From contig NZ_VUYQ01000003.1 in NCBI RefSeq assembly GCF_008711155.1, positions 598,791 through 662,790 on the forward strand: a DNA stretch of 64,000 nt, written 5' to 3'. The DNA is from Dechloromonas sp. CZR5. Its GTDB lineage: Bacteria; Pseudomonadota; Gammaproteobacteria; Burkholderiales; Rhodocyclaceae. Of this stretch, positions 18,669 to 27,178 are shown piece after piece (position 1 is the stretch's first letter; every line of letters starts with the position of its first letter). The position numbers were made by a program, and so were the translations under genes. The notes beneath the pieces are model-generated. The model searched no databases, was not told the DNA's origin, and saw only the letters and a list, made by a program, of their open reading frames with translations.

Positions 18669-18920
18669 TTACCCCGAAAAACGCCCCTGGACGAAATCCA
18701 CCAGCGTTCCGACAGTGGCGAATGCAGCACCGTCAATGTCATCGTCGTCAATCGTCAGGCCCAATCTCGCTTCAAGTCCGCTGACAACGGCCAGCACAGC
18801 CATGGAATCGAGCTCGGGAAGAGCCCCAAGCAGCACTGTGTTGCGGGAGAACTGCAAGCCCCGCCCTTTCAAGCTCATCGCATCGTCAAGTATGGCCAAT
18901 ACTTCCTGCTCAATGTTCAA
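18669..18920 (-). CDS. acyl carrier protein, XrtA-associated
   Basis: 83 aa with the phosphopantetheine site ELDSMAVL (Ser39) and the typical four-helix length and acidity (DDDDIDG near residue 62). TTG start, with GGAG 5 nt upstream; there is no ATG in the usual place. It is the first gene of the long minus-strand operon and is divergent from the acyl ligase, which likely loads it. Together these suggest a dedicated acyl-ACP for modifying the exported glycan or an associated small molecule, separate from fatty acid synthesis. Confidence 0.9.
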   Translation of the reverse strand: MNIEQEVLAILDDAMSLKGRGLQFSRNTVLLGALPELDSMAVLAVVSGLEARLGLTIDDDDIDGAAFATVGTLVDFVQGRFSG

Positions 18921-18953
18921 GGCAGCTCCAAGACATTTTGTTTGAGACGCGGC

Positions 18954-18980
18954 ATTATAGGGCCATTACCTGCTTGTCCT
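18954..18980 (-). promoter_or_regulatory. candidate promoter of the minus-strand XrtA glycan operon
   Basis: On the minus strand a perfect TATAAT (18959-18954) lies 34 nt before the ACP start codon. The best -35 match is AGGACA (18980-18975) at 15 nt, which is shorter than ideal. It sits in the only divergent intergenic gap between the two glycan operons. Read by eye only. Confidence 0.35.
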
Positions 18981-19001
18981 GCCACAGGTCATCGCCTCGC
19001 C

Positions 19002-20603
19002 ATGCTTGAGACCAACTTGCTACACCACCTTCCTTTGGCTTCGGCCAGCCGTTCCCCGGATTCAATCGCTTTGACTTACGGCAACGAGTCGGTCTGCTAC
19101 GCGGATCTGGCCCGGCAAATGGAACAATTCGCCAGCAGCCTGATTTCATTGGGTATCCCTCGGTCTGCCCGGATTGCGATCTACCTGGAAAAATGCCCCC
19201 AAATGGTAGTCTCCTGCTTTGGGGCAGCAGCGGCCGGCTGCGTTTTTGTGCCGATCAACCCCTTGCTGAAACCCGAACAGGTTGCCCACGTTCTGAAAGA
19301 CTGTGAAGCGCAGTGCCTGGTTACCTCATCGCAACGGCTTTCGCTTTTGGCTAACCAGTTAAATGCCTGCTCCTCGGTACGACACGTGATCGTTCCAGAA
19401 TACTCAGACCCCATCGATGAACTGCCAAAAACGCTGACTGTTCTACCTTGGCAGGCGTTCATCAAGCAGCCGAAGACATCTGTGCATCGCGTAATCGACA
19501 CGGATATGGCAGCAATTCTGTATACATCTGGCAGCACAGGCAAACCCAAAGGCGTGGTCCTGTCACACCGAAATCTGGTGGTCGGTGCCCAAAGTGTGGC
19601 CAGCTATCTGGAGAACCATGCCGGAGATACCCTCCTCGCAGCACTGCCCTTGTCGTTTGATGCAGGATTCAGCCAACTCACAACTGCCTTCCACGTTGGC
19701 GCCCGGGTCGTGCTACTGAATTACTTGCTACCCCGCGACGTAGTGAAGACCATCGAACGCGAAAAAGTCACCGGACTGACAGCAGTGCCTCCGCTTTATA
19801 TCCAGTTGGCACAAACCTCCTGGCCTGAAGGCGCCACCAGTCAACTACGCTATTTTGCAAACACCGGCGGGCGCATGCCGCTCGAAATACTGAATGCCCT
19901 ACGGCGGCAATTGCCGAGCAGCAAGCCTTTCCTGATGTATGGCCTGACAGAAGCCTTCCGCTCGACATTTTTGCCGCCCTCCGAGGTCGAGCGCAGACCG
20001 GACTCGATTGGCAAGGCCATCCCGAATGCCGAAATCCTGGTGCTCCGCGAGGATGGGAGTTCTTGTGCACCAAACGAGCCGGGAGAACTCGTTCACCGGG
20101 GAGCCCTTGTCAGCATGGGTTACTGGAACGACCCGGAAAAAACGGCTGAGCGTTTCAAGCCGCTGCCGATGGCCATTCCTGGACGAGCACCTGGACTCGT
20201 GCTTCCGGAGATTGCCGTTTTTTCCGGCGACACCGTGCGTTCCGACGAAGAGGGATTTCTATATTTCATCGGTCGCCGGGATGAAATGATCAAGACATCA
20301 GGCTATCGAGTCAGCCCGACCGAAGTGGAGGAGGTACTTTATGCCACCCAACTCGTCAGCGAGTGCGTCGCCTTCGGTGTAGATGATGAGCGCCTCGGCC
20401 AAGCCATCCGGGTTGTTGCCACACCGACAACCGGCACAAAGCTGGATGAAGCAACACTGCTTGCCGAGTGCAAATCGCGTATGCCGGCATATATGGTACC
20501 TATCGGCATAGAGATCAAAGAGGACCGGTTGCCCCGAAACGCTAACGGCAAGATCGACCGGAAAGCGCTGAAAATCGACTGGCTAGAGAATAACGCTTCC
20601 TAA
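19002..20603 (+). CDS. acyl-CoA ligase (AMP-forming), exosortase A system-associated
   Basis: 533 aa from ATG 19002; a TTG 60 nt upstream gives an extension without family similarity. ANL-superfamily motifs are in order: P-loop LYTSGSTGKPKGV (A3), MYGLTEAF (A5), YFIGRRDEMIKTSGYRVSP (A7/A8) and NANGKIDRKAL with the catalytic Lys (A10). It activates a carboxylic acid as acyl-AMP and should pass it to CoA or to the divergently encoded ACP. Substrate not known. It is followed after 22 nt by the PLP decarboxylase, a pairing typical of XrtA loci. Confidence 0.92.
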   Translation: MLETNLLHHLPLASASRSPDSIALTYGNESVCYADLARQMEQFASSLISLGIPRSARIAIYLEKCPQMVVSCFGAAAAGCVFVPINPLLKPEQVAHVLKDCEAQCLVTSSQRLSLLANQLNACSSVRHVIVPEYSDPIDELPKTLTVLPWQAFIKQPKTSVHRVIDTDMAAILYTSGSTGKPKGVVLSHRNLVVGAQSVASYLENHAGDTLLAALPLSFDAGFSQLTTAFHVGARVVLLNYLLPRDVVKTIEREKVTGLTAVPPLYIQLAQTSWPEGATSQLRYFANTGGRMPLEILNALRRQLPSSKPFLMYGLTEAFRSTFLPPSEVERRPDSIGKAIPNAEILVLREDGSSCAPNEPGELVHRGALVSMGYWNDPEKTAERFKPLPMAIPGRAPGLVLPEIAVFSGDTVRSDEEGFLYFIGRRDEMIKTSGYRVSPTEVEEVLYATQLVSECVAFGVDDERLGQAIRVVATPTTGTKLDEATLLAECKSRMPAYMVPIGIEIKEDRLPRNANGKIDRKALKIDWLENNAS

Positions 20604-20625
20604 CAGACACCCGCTCAAGCCCCCC

Positions 20626-21873
20626 ATGACCAACAACTCTACCCTCCCTCCCCCGGCCCACGTACCGATGACACATTTCGCCGAAGCCAATGGCGAGTTA
20701 ATGATCAACGGGCTACCCCTCTCGCGAGTCGCCGCCCGCGTCGGCCAAACCCCGTTCTATGCCTATGATCGAAGCTTAATGCAAGCACGTGTGGCGGAAC
20801 TTCGCGCTGCGCTGCCCAACGGCATCAAGCTGCATTACGCCATGAAGGCCAATCCCATGCCCGCAGTCGTTGGCCTGATGGCGGGACTGGTGGATGGCAT
20901 AGACGTCGCTTCCGCCGGAGAATTGAAGGTCGCGCTCGATGCAGGAGCCAATCCGCATGAAATCAGCTTTGCCGGCCCAGGGAAGCGGGATACTGAATTA
21001 CGACAAGCGGTCGCTGCCGGCATACTGGTCAATATCGAATCATTTCGGGAAGTTGGCTTGCTTGCTGCCATATCGGAGGAACTTGGCTACCCGGCGCGCG
21101 TAGCGGTCAGAGTCAACCCCGAGTTTGAGCTAAAAGGCTCGGGAATGAAGATGGGCGGAGGACCAAAGCCATTCGGCGTGGACGCTGAACGGGTACCGCA
21201 ACTGCTCGCGGAGATTGGTGCTGCCGGTCTCGAATTTGAAGGTTTCCACCTCTTCGCCGGCTCGCAAAACCTCAAGGCAGAAGCCATCTGCGAAGCCCAG
21301 AAAAAATCCTGGACACTCGCCCGCTGTTTGGCCGACCACGCGCCATCACCCGTGCGTTTCCTGAACCTGGGTGGTGGTTTCGGCATTCCCTACTTCCCCG
21401 GCGATCAGCGACTGGGATTAGCAAGCATTGGGGATAATCTGAGCAATCTTGCGGAACGCACTGCCAAAGAGATGCCACAAGCGGAAATCGTGCTCGAACT
21501 CGGACGGTATCTGGTCGGCGAGGCTGGTATCTATGTCACCCGTGTTATCGACCGCAAGGAATCTCGCGGCCTGACGTATCTCGTTGTTGATGGCGGGCTC
21601 AATCACCACCTTTCTGCCTCGGGTAACTTCGGCCAGGTGCTTCGCAAGAACTACCCGGTGACCATCGGCAATCGAACGGCCAACCAAGCTCGGGAGATCG
21701 TCAGCATCGTCGGCCCGTTGTGCACACCGTTGGATCTATTGGCTGACCGAGCAATGCTGCCCAAGGCCGAAATAGGCGATCTCGTGGTTATTTTCCAATC
21801 GGGTGCCTACGGCGCCAGCGCCAGTCCCCAAGGGTTTCTGGGTCATCCACCGGTCCTTGAGGTCGTTGTGTAA
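20626..21873 (+). CDS. PLP-dependent decarboxylase, exosortase A system-associated
   Basis: 415 aa of the fold-type III family (diaminopimelate/ornithine decarboxylase-like). PLP lysine in LHYAMKANPMP (about residue 71), the glycine loop FLNLGGGFGIPYF, ELGRYLVGEAG, and the C-terminal IVGPLCTPLDLL with the catalytic Cys, then FQSGAYGAS. It probably decarboxylates an amino acid to an amine that could be acylated by the adjacent ligase/ACP machinery. The substrate has not been identified for this XrtA family. No terminator is seen after it; a 393-nt intergenic region follows. Confidence 0.92.
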   Translation: MTNNSTLPPPAHVPMTHFAEANGELMINGLPLSRVAARVGQTPFYAYDRSLMQARVAELRAALPNGIKLHYAMKANPMPAVVGLMAGLVDGIDVASAGELKVALDAGANPHEISFAGPGKRDTELRQAVAAGILVNIESFREVGLLAAISEELGYPARVAVRVNPEFELKGSGMKMGGGPKPFGVDAERVPQLLAEIGAAGLEFEGFHLFAGSQNLKAEAICEAQKKSWTLARCLADHAPSPVRFLNLGGGFGIPYFPGDQRLGLASIGDNLSNLAERTAKEMPQAEIVLELGRYLVGEAGIYVTRVIDRKESRGLTYLVVDGGLNHHLSASGNFGQVLRKNYPVTIGNRTANQAREIVSIVGPLCTPLDLLADRAMLPKAEIGDLVVIFQSGAYGASASPQGFLGHPPVLEVVV

Positions 21874-22266
21874 TTGACACCGGTGAGTATCATCGATACT
21901 CCAGCTTTTCATGTCGCGCCCCCCGGAAAGGCACGATGACAGTTTTCCTCCACACCAGATCTGGTGGCACAACTCTACTGGCTTGTTCGACAAGGGAGTT
22001 CGAGAAACAGGAGGCTGAATCGCCCCGATAACATGTACCAGCAGGCCCAGTTTGTAGGAACACCTACACAGAGTTGTAATGCCAAAGGGAAATGATCAGG
22101 CTAAAATGCGACCTCATTTTTGCTGCAACGCACCAACACGGTAAACAAGAACTTTCTCGCTGTACGCTGCTTCCATCATCACCTGTCAGCCCAGCGTGAA
22201 ATACTCCACGAGCATCTTGATCAGTGCCCCATATAATCAGCCAAATCACTACGTCAGAGAATCGAT
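21874..22266 (+). promoter_or_regulatory. 393-nt intergenic region with inverted repeat and candidate promoter
   Basis: No convincing gene. It contains a perfect dyad TGTAGG-AACA-CCTACA (22053-22068), overlapped by a weak promoter-like pair TTGTAG-17 nt-TGTAAT ending about 22080. The rest is unremarkable mixed sequence. It probably holds the promoter of the sugar transferase-prsKRT genes. No GG-N10-GC sigma-54 element with good -24/-12 agreement was seen. Confidence 0.3.
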
Positions 22267-23652
22267 ATGATTCGAATCTTTAACCACTGGATGCGTGCCC
22301 GAGTCGTCGGGCAGATGCTATTCGACCTGTCATTTGTTATCGTCGGTCTGATCATCGCTATCATGTGGGTTGGTCACGGGCTACCTGTGAATTTCAGGCA
22401 AGTGGTCGTCTATGGCGGCTTACTTGGGATTGTCATGCTATTGGTCAATGCATGGCTGGGCTTCTATGAACGGCACCACAACCGTAATGTCAGTGAAACC
22501 CGCGCCAGGGCAGTGCTTTCGCTCTACCTCGCCGTCCCCTTGGCTTACGCTATCTTTGCGCTCTTGCCGATGACTTCGCTGAACAAGGAATTCGTTCAAC
22601 TGTCTGCCATGTCCGCCATTTTTGGCATGCTGGTAACGCGGGTCAGCGCCACTCATAGTGCCAATGCCTCCAAGGCAATCAGCCGCCGAATCCTTGTTTT
22701 TGGAACTGGAATGCGTGCCCTTGATGTCAAGCGCGCACTGAACAAGTCAGATCCGGCTGCAGAAATCGTTGGCTTTTTCCCGAGCCCGGTCGAAGAAGAG
22801 CACGCAATTCCGAGCGATCTGGTCCTTTCTCGCACGACGTCACTGACAGACACTGCCAAACAACTCAAGGCCGATGAAATTGTGGTCGCGATCACCGAGC
22901 GGCGTGGCGGTGCAATGCCCTTGCGCGAACTGCTGGATTGCAAGCTTCATGGCATCAAGGTACTGGATCTGGCCAGCCATTTTGAGCAGACCCTTGGCCA
23001 GATTCGATTGGACTCCCTCTATGCTGGGTGGCTTATCTTCGGAGATGGCTTTCAGCAAGGAACACTACGCACAGTCGTTAAACGTCTCTTCGATATCGTC
23101 TGTGCCTTGATCCTAATCACCCTGGCCCTGCCGGTCATGCTGATTGCAACCCTTGCCATCGTGATTGAGAATGGCTTCCCTATCCTCTATCGTCAGGAAC
23201 GTGTTGGGCTGAATGGGCGTCTGTTCAAGGTCATCAAATTCCGCAGTATGCGTAACGACGCGGAAAAGGATGGAAAGCCGGTATGGGCCAAGGCCAAGGA
23301 CGATCGGGTCACCAAGGTTGGCCGAATCATTCGGAAGATCCGTGTAGATGAGTTGCCGCAACTCTTCAGCGTTCTAAAGGGTGACATGAGCTTGGTTGGC
23401 CCACGTCCGGAACGCCCTTTCTTTGTCGACCAGCTGACAAAGGAAATCCCGTTTTACGCCGTTCGTCACAGCGTCAAACCCGGGGTCACCGGTTGGGCCC
23501 AGGTGCGCTACCACTATGGTGCCACCGTCGAAGACTCTGCCGAAAAGCTGCAGTACGACCTCTACTACGTAAAGAACCACTCGCTGTTCCTTGATCTACT
23601 GGTTCTTTTCGAAACGGTCGGCGTAGTTCTGACCGGCAAGGGTGCCCAATAG
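22267..23652 (+). CDS. undecaprenyl-phosphate sugar phosphotransferase, EpsB/WcaJ-like
   Basis: 461 aa. Four N-terminal membrane helices, a Rossmann-like middle (RILVFGTGMRALDVKR), then a fifth helix and the bacterial sugar transferase domain: LYRQERVGLNGRLFKVIKFR, RVDELPQLFSVLKGDMSLVG, PRPERPFF and VKPGVTGWAQV. It starts glycan assembly by moving a sugar-1-phosphate to undecaprenyl phosphate at the inner membrane. XrtA clusters regularly carry this gene next to prsK/prsR, and here prsK follows after 41 nt. Sugar specificity is not determined. Confidence 0.93.
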   Translation: MIRIFNHWMRARVVGQMLFDLSFVIVGLIIAIMWVGHGLPVNFRQVVVYGGLLGIVMLLVNAWLGFYERHHNRNVSETRARAVLSLYLAVPLAYAIFALLPMTSLNKEFVQLSAMSAIFGMLVTRVSATHSANASKAISRRILVFGTGMRALDVKRALNKSDPAAEIVGFFPSPVEEEHAIPSDLVLSRTTSLTDTAKQLKADEIVVAITERRGGAMPLRELLDCKLHGIKVLDLASHFEQTLGQIRLDSLYAGWLIFGDGFQQGTLRTVVKRLFDIVCALILITLALPVMLIATLAIVIENGFPILYRQERVGLNGRLFKVIKFRSMRNDAEKDGKPVWAKAKDDRVTKVGRIIRKIRVDELPQLFSVLKGDMSLVGPRPERPFFVDQLTKEIPFYAVRHSVKPGVTGWAQVRYHYGATVEDSAEKLQYDLYYVKNHSLFLDLLVLFETVGVVLTGKGAQ

Positions 23653-23693
23653 TCTCGCTCTCGCCCCACCATTTCGAAACACACTAGACAGGT

Positions 23694-25805
23694 ATGGACA
23701 GCGAAACCGCATCCTTGCTGGCCTGGAGTTTCGGAACAGCTGGCGTAGGGTATTGCCTCCTGGCAGGCTACCTTGTTTCACTTGGTGCGCAATGGCGCGT
23801 TGGCCGCCGTGCCCGTGCCATGCTCGTGGCGGTTGTTTTCGGAGCTCTCTGGGCTGGCAGTAGCTTTGTCGCCCTGACAACGCGAGAGTCAGGCATCCTA
23901 TTCCTTGCATCCGCAACCGACATCGCTCTGTACGCAGCTTGGTATGCTTTTGTCTATTTCCTGCTGACTCCCGGAGCAACAGACAAGGCAATAGCCGTAT
24001 CGTTGCCGAACTGGTTGATACCCGCTTGCGCGCTGGCAATCATCGGCGGTCTCACACTCCATCTACTATTCATCGGCGGACTGCTGGAAGGTGCTGACTG
24101 GAGCAGAATCTATTACTTCCACAGCTTGGCAAAACCCGTTCTCGGACTGATTCTCCTTGAACAACTGTTCCGCAATGTTGCGGATGACGCCCGTTGGAAT
24201 ATCAAACCCTTGTGTCTGGCTCTTGCTGGACAAATGATGTTCGATGTCTATCTATATTCGGATGCCTTGATGTTCCAGCGCATCGATACAGACGCAGCGA
24301 TGGCGAAGGGCTTGGTTCATACCATTACCCTGCCCCTGCTATTCATTGCGTCACAGCGTGGCCGCGACTGGACTTCGAAAATCCGCCTCTCGCAGCGCGC
24401 AGCCTTCCATTCGGCCACATTGCTGGCCGCAGGTCTTTATCTGCTGCTGATGTCTGTGGTTGGTTACTACGTCCGCTATTTTGGTGGCGAATGGGGGCGC
24501 GCATTCCAATATGCGCTCGTATTTGCAGGCCTGATGACTCTGGGCATCATGCTGATTTCGGGGTCGATGCGCGCGAAAATTCGCGTATTGGTTGGCAAGC
24601 ATTTTTTTGCCTACCGCTACGACTACCGTGAGGAATGGCTGCGTTTTACTCAAACCCTTGCGGCACAGGACAATCCCCAGGCAATGGGAGAACAGGTTAT
24701 TCGCGGGTTGGCCTATATGGTCGAAAGTCCCGCGGGAAGTCTATGGCTTCACGATGCACAGGGCATGTTCCGCCAAGCGGCACGCTGGAACCTGCCCACC
24801 AGTGAAGGAACAGCCGGTACCGACACCGCCTTTATCCGGTTTCTTGTGGACAGTGGCTGGGTTGTCAATCTGGAAGAGTTTCGTGCTTACCCAGCCCGTT
24901 ACGGCGACTTGGAAATTCCGGCATGGCTCTCCGACATACCCAACGCGTGGCTCATCATTCCTCTGACGGTCGGCACGGAGTTGCAAGGCTTTGTCATTCT
25001 CGCCAGTTCGCGCACGCAAATGGATGTGAACTGGGAGGTGAATGACCTCCTGCGAACAGCAGGCTGCCAGGCGGCTAGCTTCATCGCGAAAATGCAGGCC
25101 ACGGAAGCCCTACTCGAAGCGCGAAAATTCGATGCATTCAACAAAATGTCCGCTTTCGTAGTACACGATCTCAAGAACATCGTGACCCAACTGGCTCTCA
25201 TGCTCAAAAATGCCGAGAAACACCGACACAATCCGGAGTTTCAGGATGACATGCTAATGACTGTCGAGCATTCGGTCGAACGGATGCGGCAACTGATGAT
25301 GCAGTTGCGCGAGGGGGCGACTCCCCCTGGATCGGCTGTTGGTGTTAATCTTCCCGATGTCATTGAACAGATTCGCAGTGATAAGGCGCGACAGGGTCGC
25401 ATCGTTACAACGCAAAGCGATACTTCGCTGACGACACGCGGACATCGCGAAAGGCTGGAAAGAGTGATCGGACACTTGGTTCAAAACGCATTGGACGCCA
25501 CGCCGATAGACGGTGCTGTGTGGATTAGCCTTGATCGTATTGGCGACCGAGCCCATCTTGTGGTTGGCGATACGGGACAAGGCATGAGCCCAGAATTCAT
25601 CCGTGACCGTTTGTTCAAACCGTTCCAAACCACGAAAGATTCTGGAATGGGCATTGGTGCATATGAAAGCGCCCAATACATCCGCGAACTCGGAGGAGAA
25701 TTGCTGGTGGACAGCACACCGAATGTCGGCACGAAAATAACTCTCGTTCTACCCCTACTGGAAATCCAGCAACACTCCGATCTACATGCTCAGGAGGCTG
25801 CGTGA
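23694..25805 (+). CDS. prsK: XrtA/PEP-CTERM system sensor histidine kinase PrsK
   Basis: 703 aa. Eight to nine N-terminal membrane helices (about 1-300), a GAF-like domain (about 330-470), then the kinase core: H-box FVVHDLKNIV, N-box HLVQNALDATP, G1 VVGDTGQGMS, and MGIGAYES. The overall order matches PrsK. It senses an unknown membrane or envelope signal and phosphorylates PrsR. The stop overlaps the prsR GTG start (GTGA), so the two are translated together. PrsK/PrsR with RpoN are known from Zoogloea to control PEP-CTERM and floc-related genes. Confidence 0.95.
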   Translation: MDSETASLLAWSFGTAGVGYCLLAGYLVSLGAQWRVGRRARAMLVAVVFGALWAGSSFVALTTRESGILFLASATDIALYAAWYAFVYFLLTPGATDKAIAVSLPNWLIPACALAIIGGLTLHLLFIGGLLEGADWSRIYYFHSLAKPVLGLILLEQLFRNVADDARWNIKPLCLALAGQMMFDVYLYSDALMFQRIDTDAAMAKGLVHTITLPLLFIASQRGRDWTSKIRLSQRAAFHSATLLAAGLYLLLMSVVGYYVRYFGGEWGRAFQYALVFAGLMTLGIMLISGSMRAKIRVLVGKHFFAYRYDYREEWLRFTQTLAAQDNPQAMGEQVIRGLAYMVESPAGSLWLHDAQGMFRQAARWNLPTSEGTAGTDTAFIRFLVDSGWVVNLEEFRAYPARYGDLEIPAWLSDIPNAWLIIPLTVGTELQGFVILASSRTQMDVNWEVNDLLRTAGCQAASFIAKMQATEALLEARKFDAFNKMSAFVVHDLKNIVTQLALMLKNAEKHRHNPEFQDDMLMTVEHSVERMRQLMMQLREGATPPGSAVGVNLPDVIEQIRSDKARQGRIVTTQSDTSLTTRGHRERLERVIGHLVQNALDATPIDGAVWISLDRIGDRAHLVVGDTGQGMSPEFIRDRLFKPFQTTKDSGMGIGAYESAQYIRELGGELLVDSTPNVGTKITLVLPLLEIQQHSDLHAQEAA

Positions 25806-27157
25806 GCGGGGAAAAAACTCGTCCTCTTCTGGTCGTTGAAGACGATCCGGCGCTGCAAAAACAGCTACGTTGGTCATTTGATCAATACGAAACACTGACC
25901 GCCGGCGACCGTGAAAGTGCTCTGGCTCAGATTCATCGGCACCAACCACCCGTGGTGACGATGGATCTGGGGCTCCCTCCGGACGCAGACTCGGTGTCTG
26001 AAGGCTTTCGCCTGCTTGAGCAAATCATTTCCATCGCACCGGACACCAAGGTCATCGTACTTACCGGACAAAATGACCAGGCCAATGCCTTGCGGGCGAT
26101 CGCGCTCGGTGCTTACGATTTTTTTGCCAAACCGTTTGAACCCGAATTGCTGTCGTTGACCATCGACCGTGCCTTTCGCCTCCACGAACTTCAGCAAGAG
26201 AACCGGCGGTTGCAATCCCTTCAGCACTCAACAGCACTGCGCGGCCTGCTGACGCGAGACGCGGGCATGCAAAAAATTTGCCGCACCATCGAAAAAGTCG
26301 CCAGCAGCAACGCAACGGTGCTTTTGCTAGGTGAGAGCGGTACAGGCAAGGAAGTTCTGGCACGCGGCCTGCATGAAGCTTCACCACGAAAAAACGCCCG
26401 CTTTGTTGCCATCAATTGCGCGGCAATTCCAGACAATTTGCTTGAAAGCGAATTATTCGGTTACGAAAAAGGCGCTTTCACAGGTGCAGCCAAGACAACG
26501 CCAGGCAAGATTGAGTCTGCGAATGGCGGGACGCTCATGTTGGATGAAATCGGTGATCTGCCGATAGCCTTGCAGGCCAAGCTGCTGCGTTTCCTTCAGG
26601 AGCGGGTGATTGAACGTCTGGGTGGACGACAGGAAATCGCCGTTGATGTGCGGATTGTGTGTGCAACCCATCAGGATCTCAAGGCACACATCCAGGAAGG
26701 TCGCTTCCGTGAAGATCTTTTCTACCGTCTTGCCGAGATCGTCATAGACATTCCGCCGCTGCGCAAGCGCGATGGTGATGCAGCGCTGCTGGCCCACGCC
26801 TTTGTCCATCGTTTTGCCGATGAACACAAGCGGGGCAGCATGACCCTGACCGAGGATGCGGTACGAGGAATCGAAGCCTACTCATGGCCCGGAAACGTCC
26901 GCGAACTGGAAAATGCAGTCAAGCGCGCAGTGATCATGGCCGATGGACAACAAATTACCCGTGAAGACATCGGACTGGAGCACCTTGAGGGTGGCAACTA
27001 CTTCATTGACCTGCGCCAGGTTCGCGAGGATGCTGAAAGGCGTGCAGTCACCCTCGCCATCTCCCGCGCTGACGGCAACATTGCTCGTACTGCAGAAATA
27101 CTGGGGATCAGTCGTCCAACACTTTACGATCTGATGCACCGCCTTGGACTCAAATAA
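25802..27157 (+). CDS. prsR: PEP-CTERM-box response regulator transcription factor PrsR (sigma-54 activator)
   Basis: 451 aa, GTG start. Receiver domain with acidic pocket VVEDDP and phospho-acceptor Asp55 (VVTMDLG). AAA+ domain: Walker A LLGESGTGKE, intact sigma-54 contact loop GAFTGA, Walker B GGTLMLDEIGDLP, and the R-finger region ELFYRL-like EDLFYRLAEIVID. C-terminal Fis-type helix-turn-helix GNIARTAEILGISRPTLY. It binds an enhancer and drives RpoN-dependent transcription of XrtA genes when phosphorylated by PrsK. Confidence 0.96.
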   Translation: MSGEKTRPLLVVEDDPALQKQLRWSFDQYETLTAGDRESALAQIHRHQPPVVTMDLGLPPDADSVSEGFRLLEQIISIAPDTKVIVLTGQNDQANALRAIALGAYDFFAKPFEPELLSLTIDRAFRLHELQQENRRLQSLQHSTALRGLLTRDAGMQKICRTIEKVASSNATVLLLGESGTGKEVLARGLHEASPRKNARFVAINCAAIPDNLLESELFGYEKGAFTGAAKTTPGKIESANGGTLMLDEIGDLPIALQAKLLRFLQERVIERLGGRQEIAVDVRIVCATHQDLKAHIQEGRFREDLFYRLAEIVIDIPPLRKRDGDAALLAHAFVHRFADEHKRGSMTLTEDAVRGIEAYSWPGNVRELENAVKRAVIMADGQQITREDIGLEHLEGGNYFIDLRQVREDAERRAVTLAISRADGNIARTAEILGISRPTLYDLMHRLGLK

Positions 27158-27178
27158 CTTTACGCGGACCAGAATATC

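Noticed and set aside
22064..22249. 61-codon minus-strand frame before the sugar transferase
   Set aside because: No ribosome site or similarity; lies in a probable promoter region.
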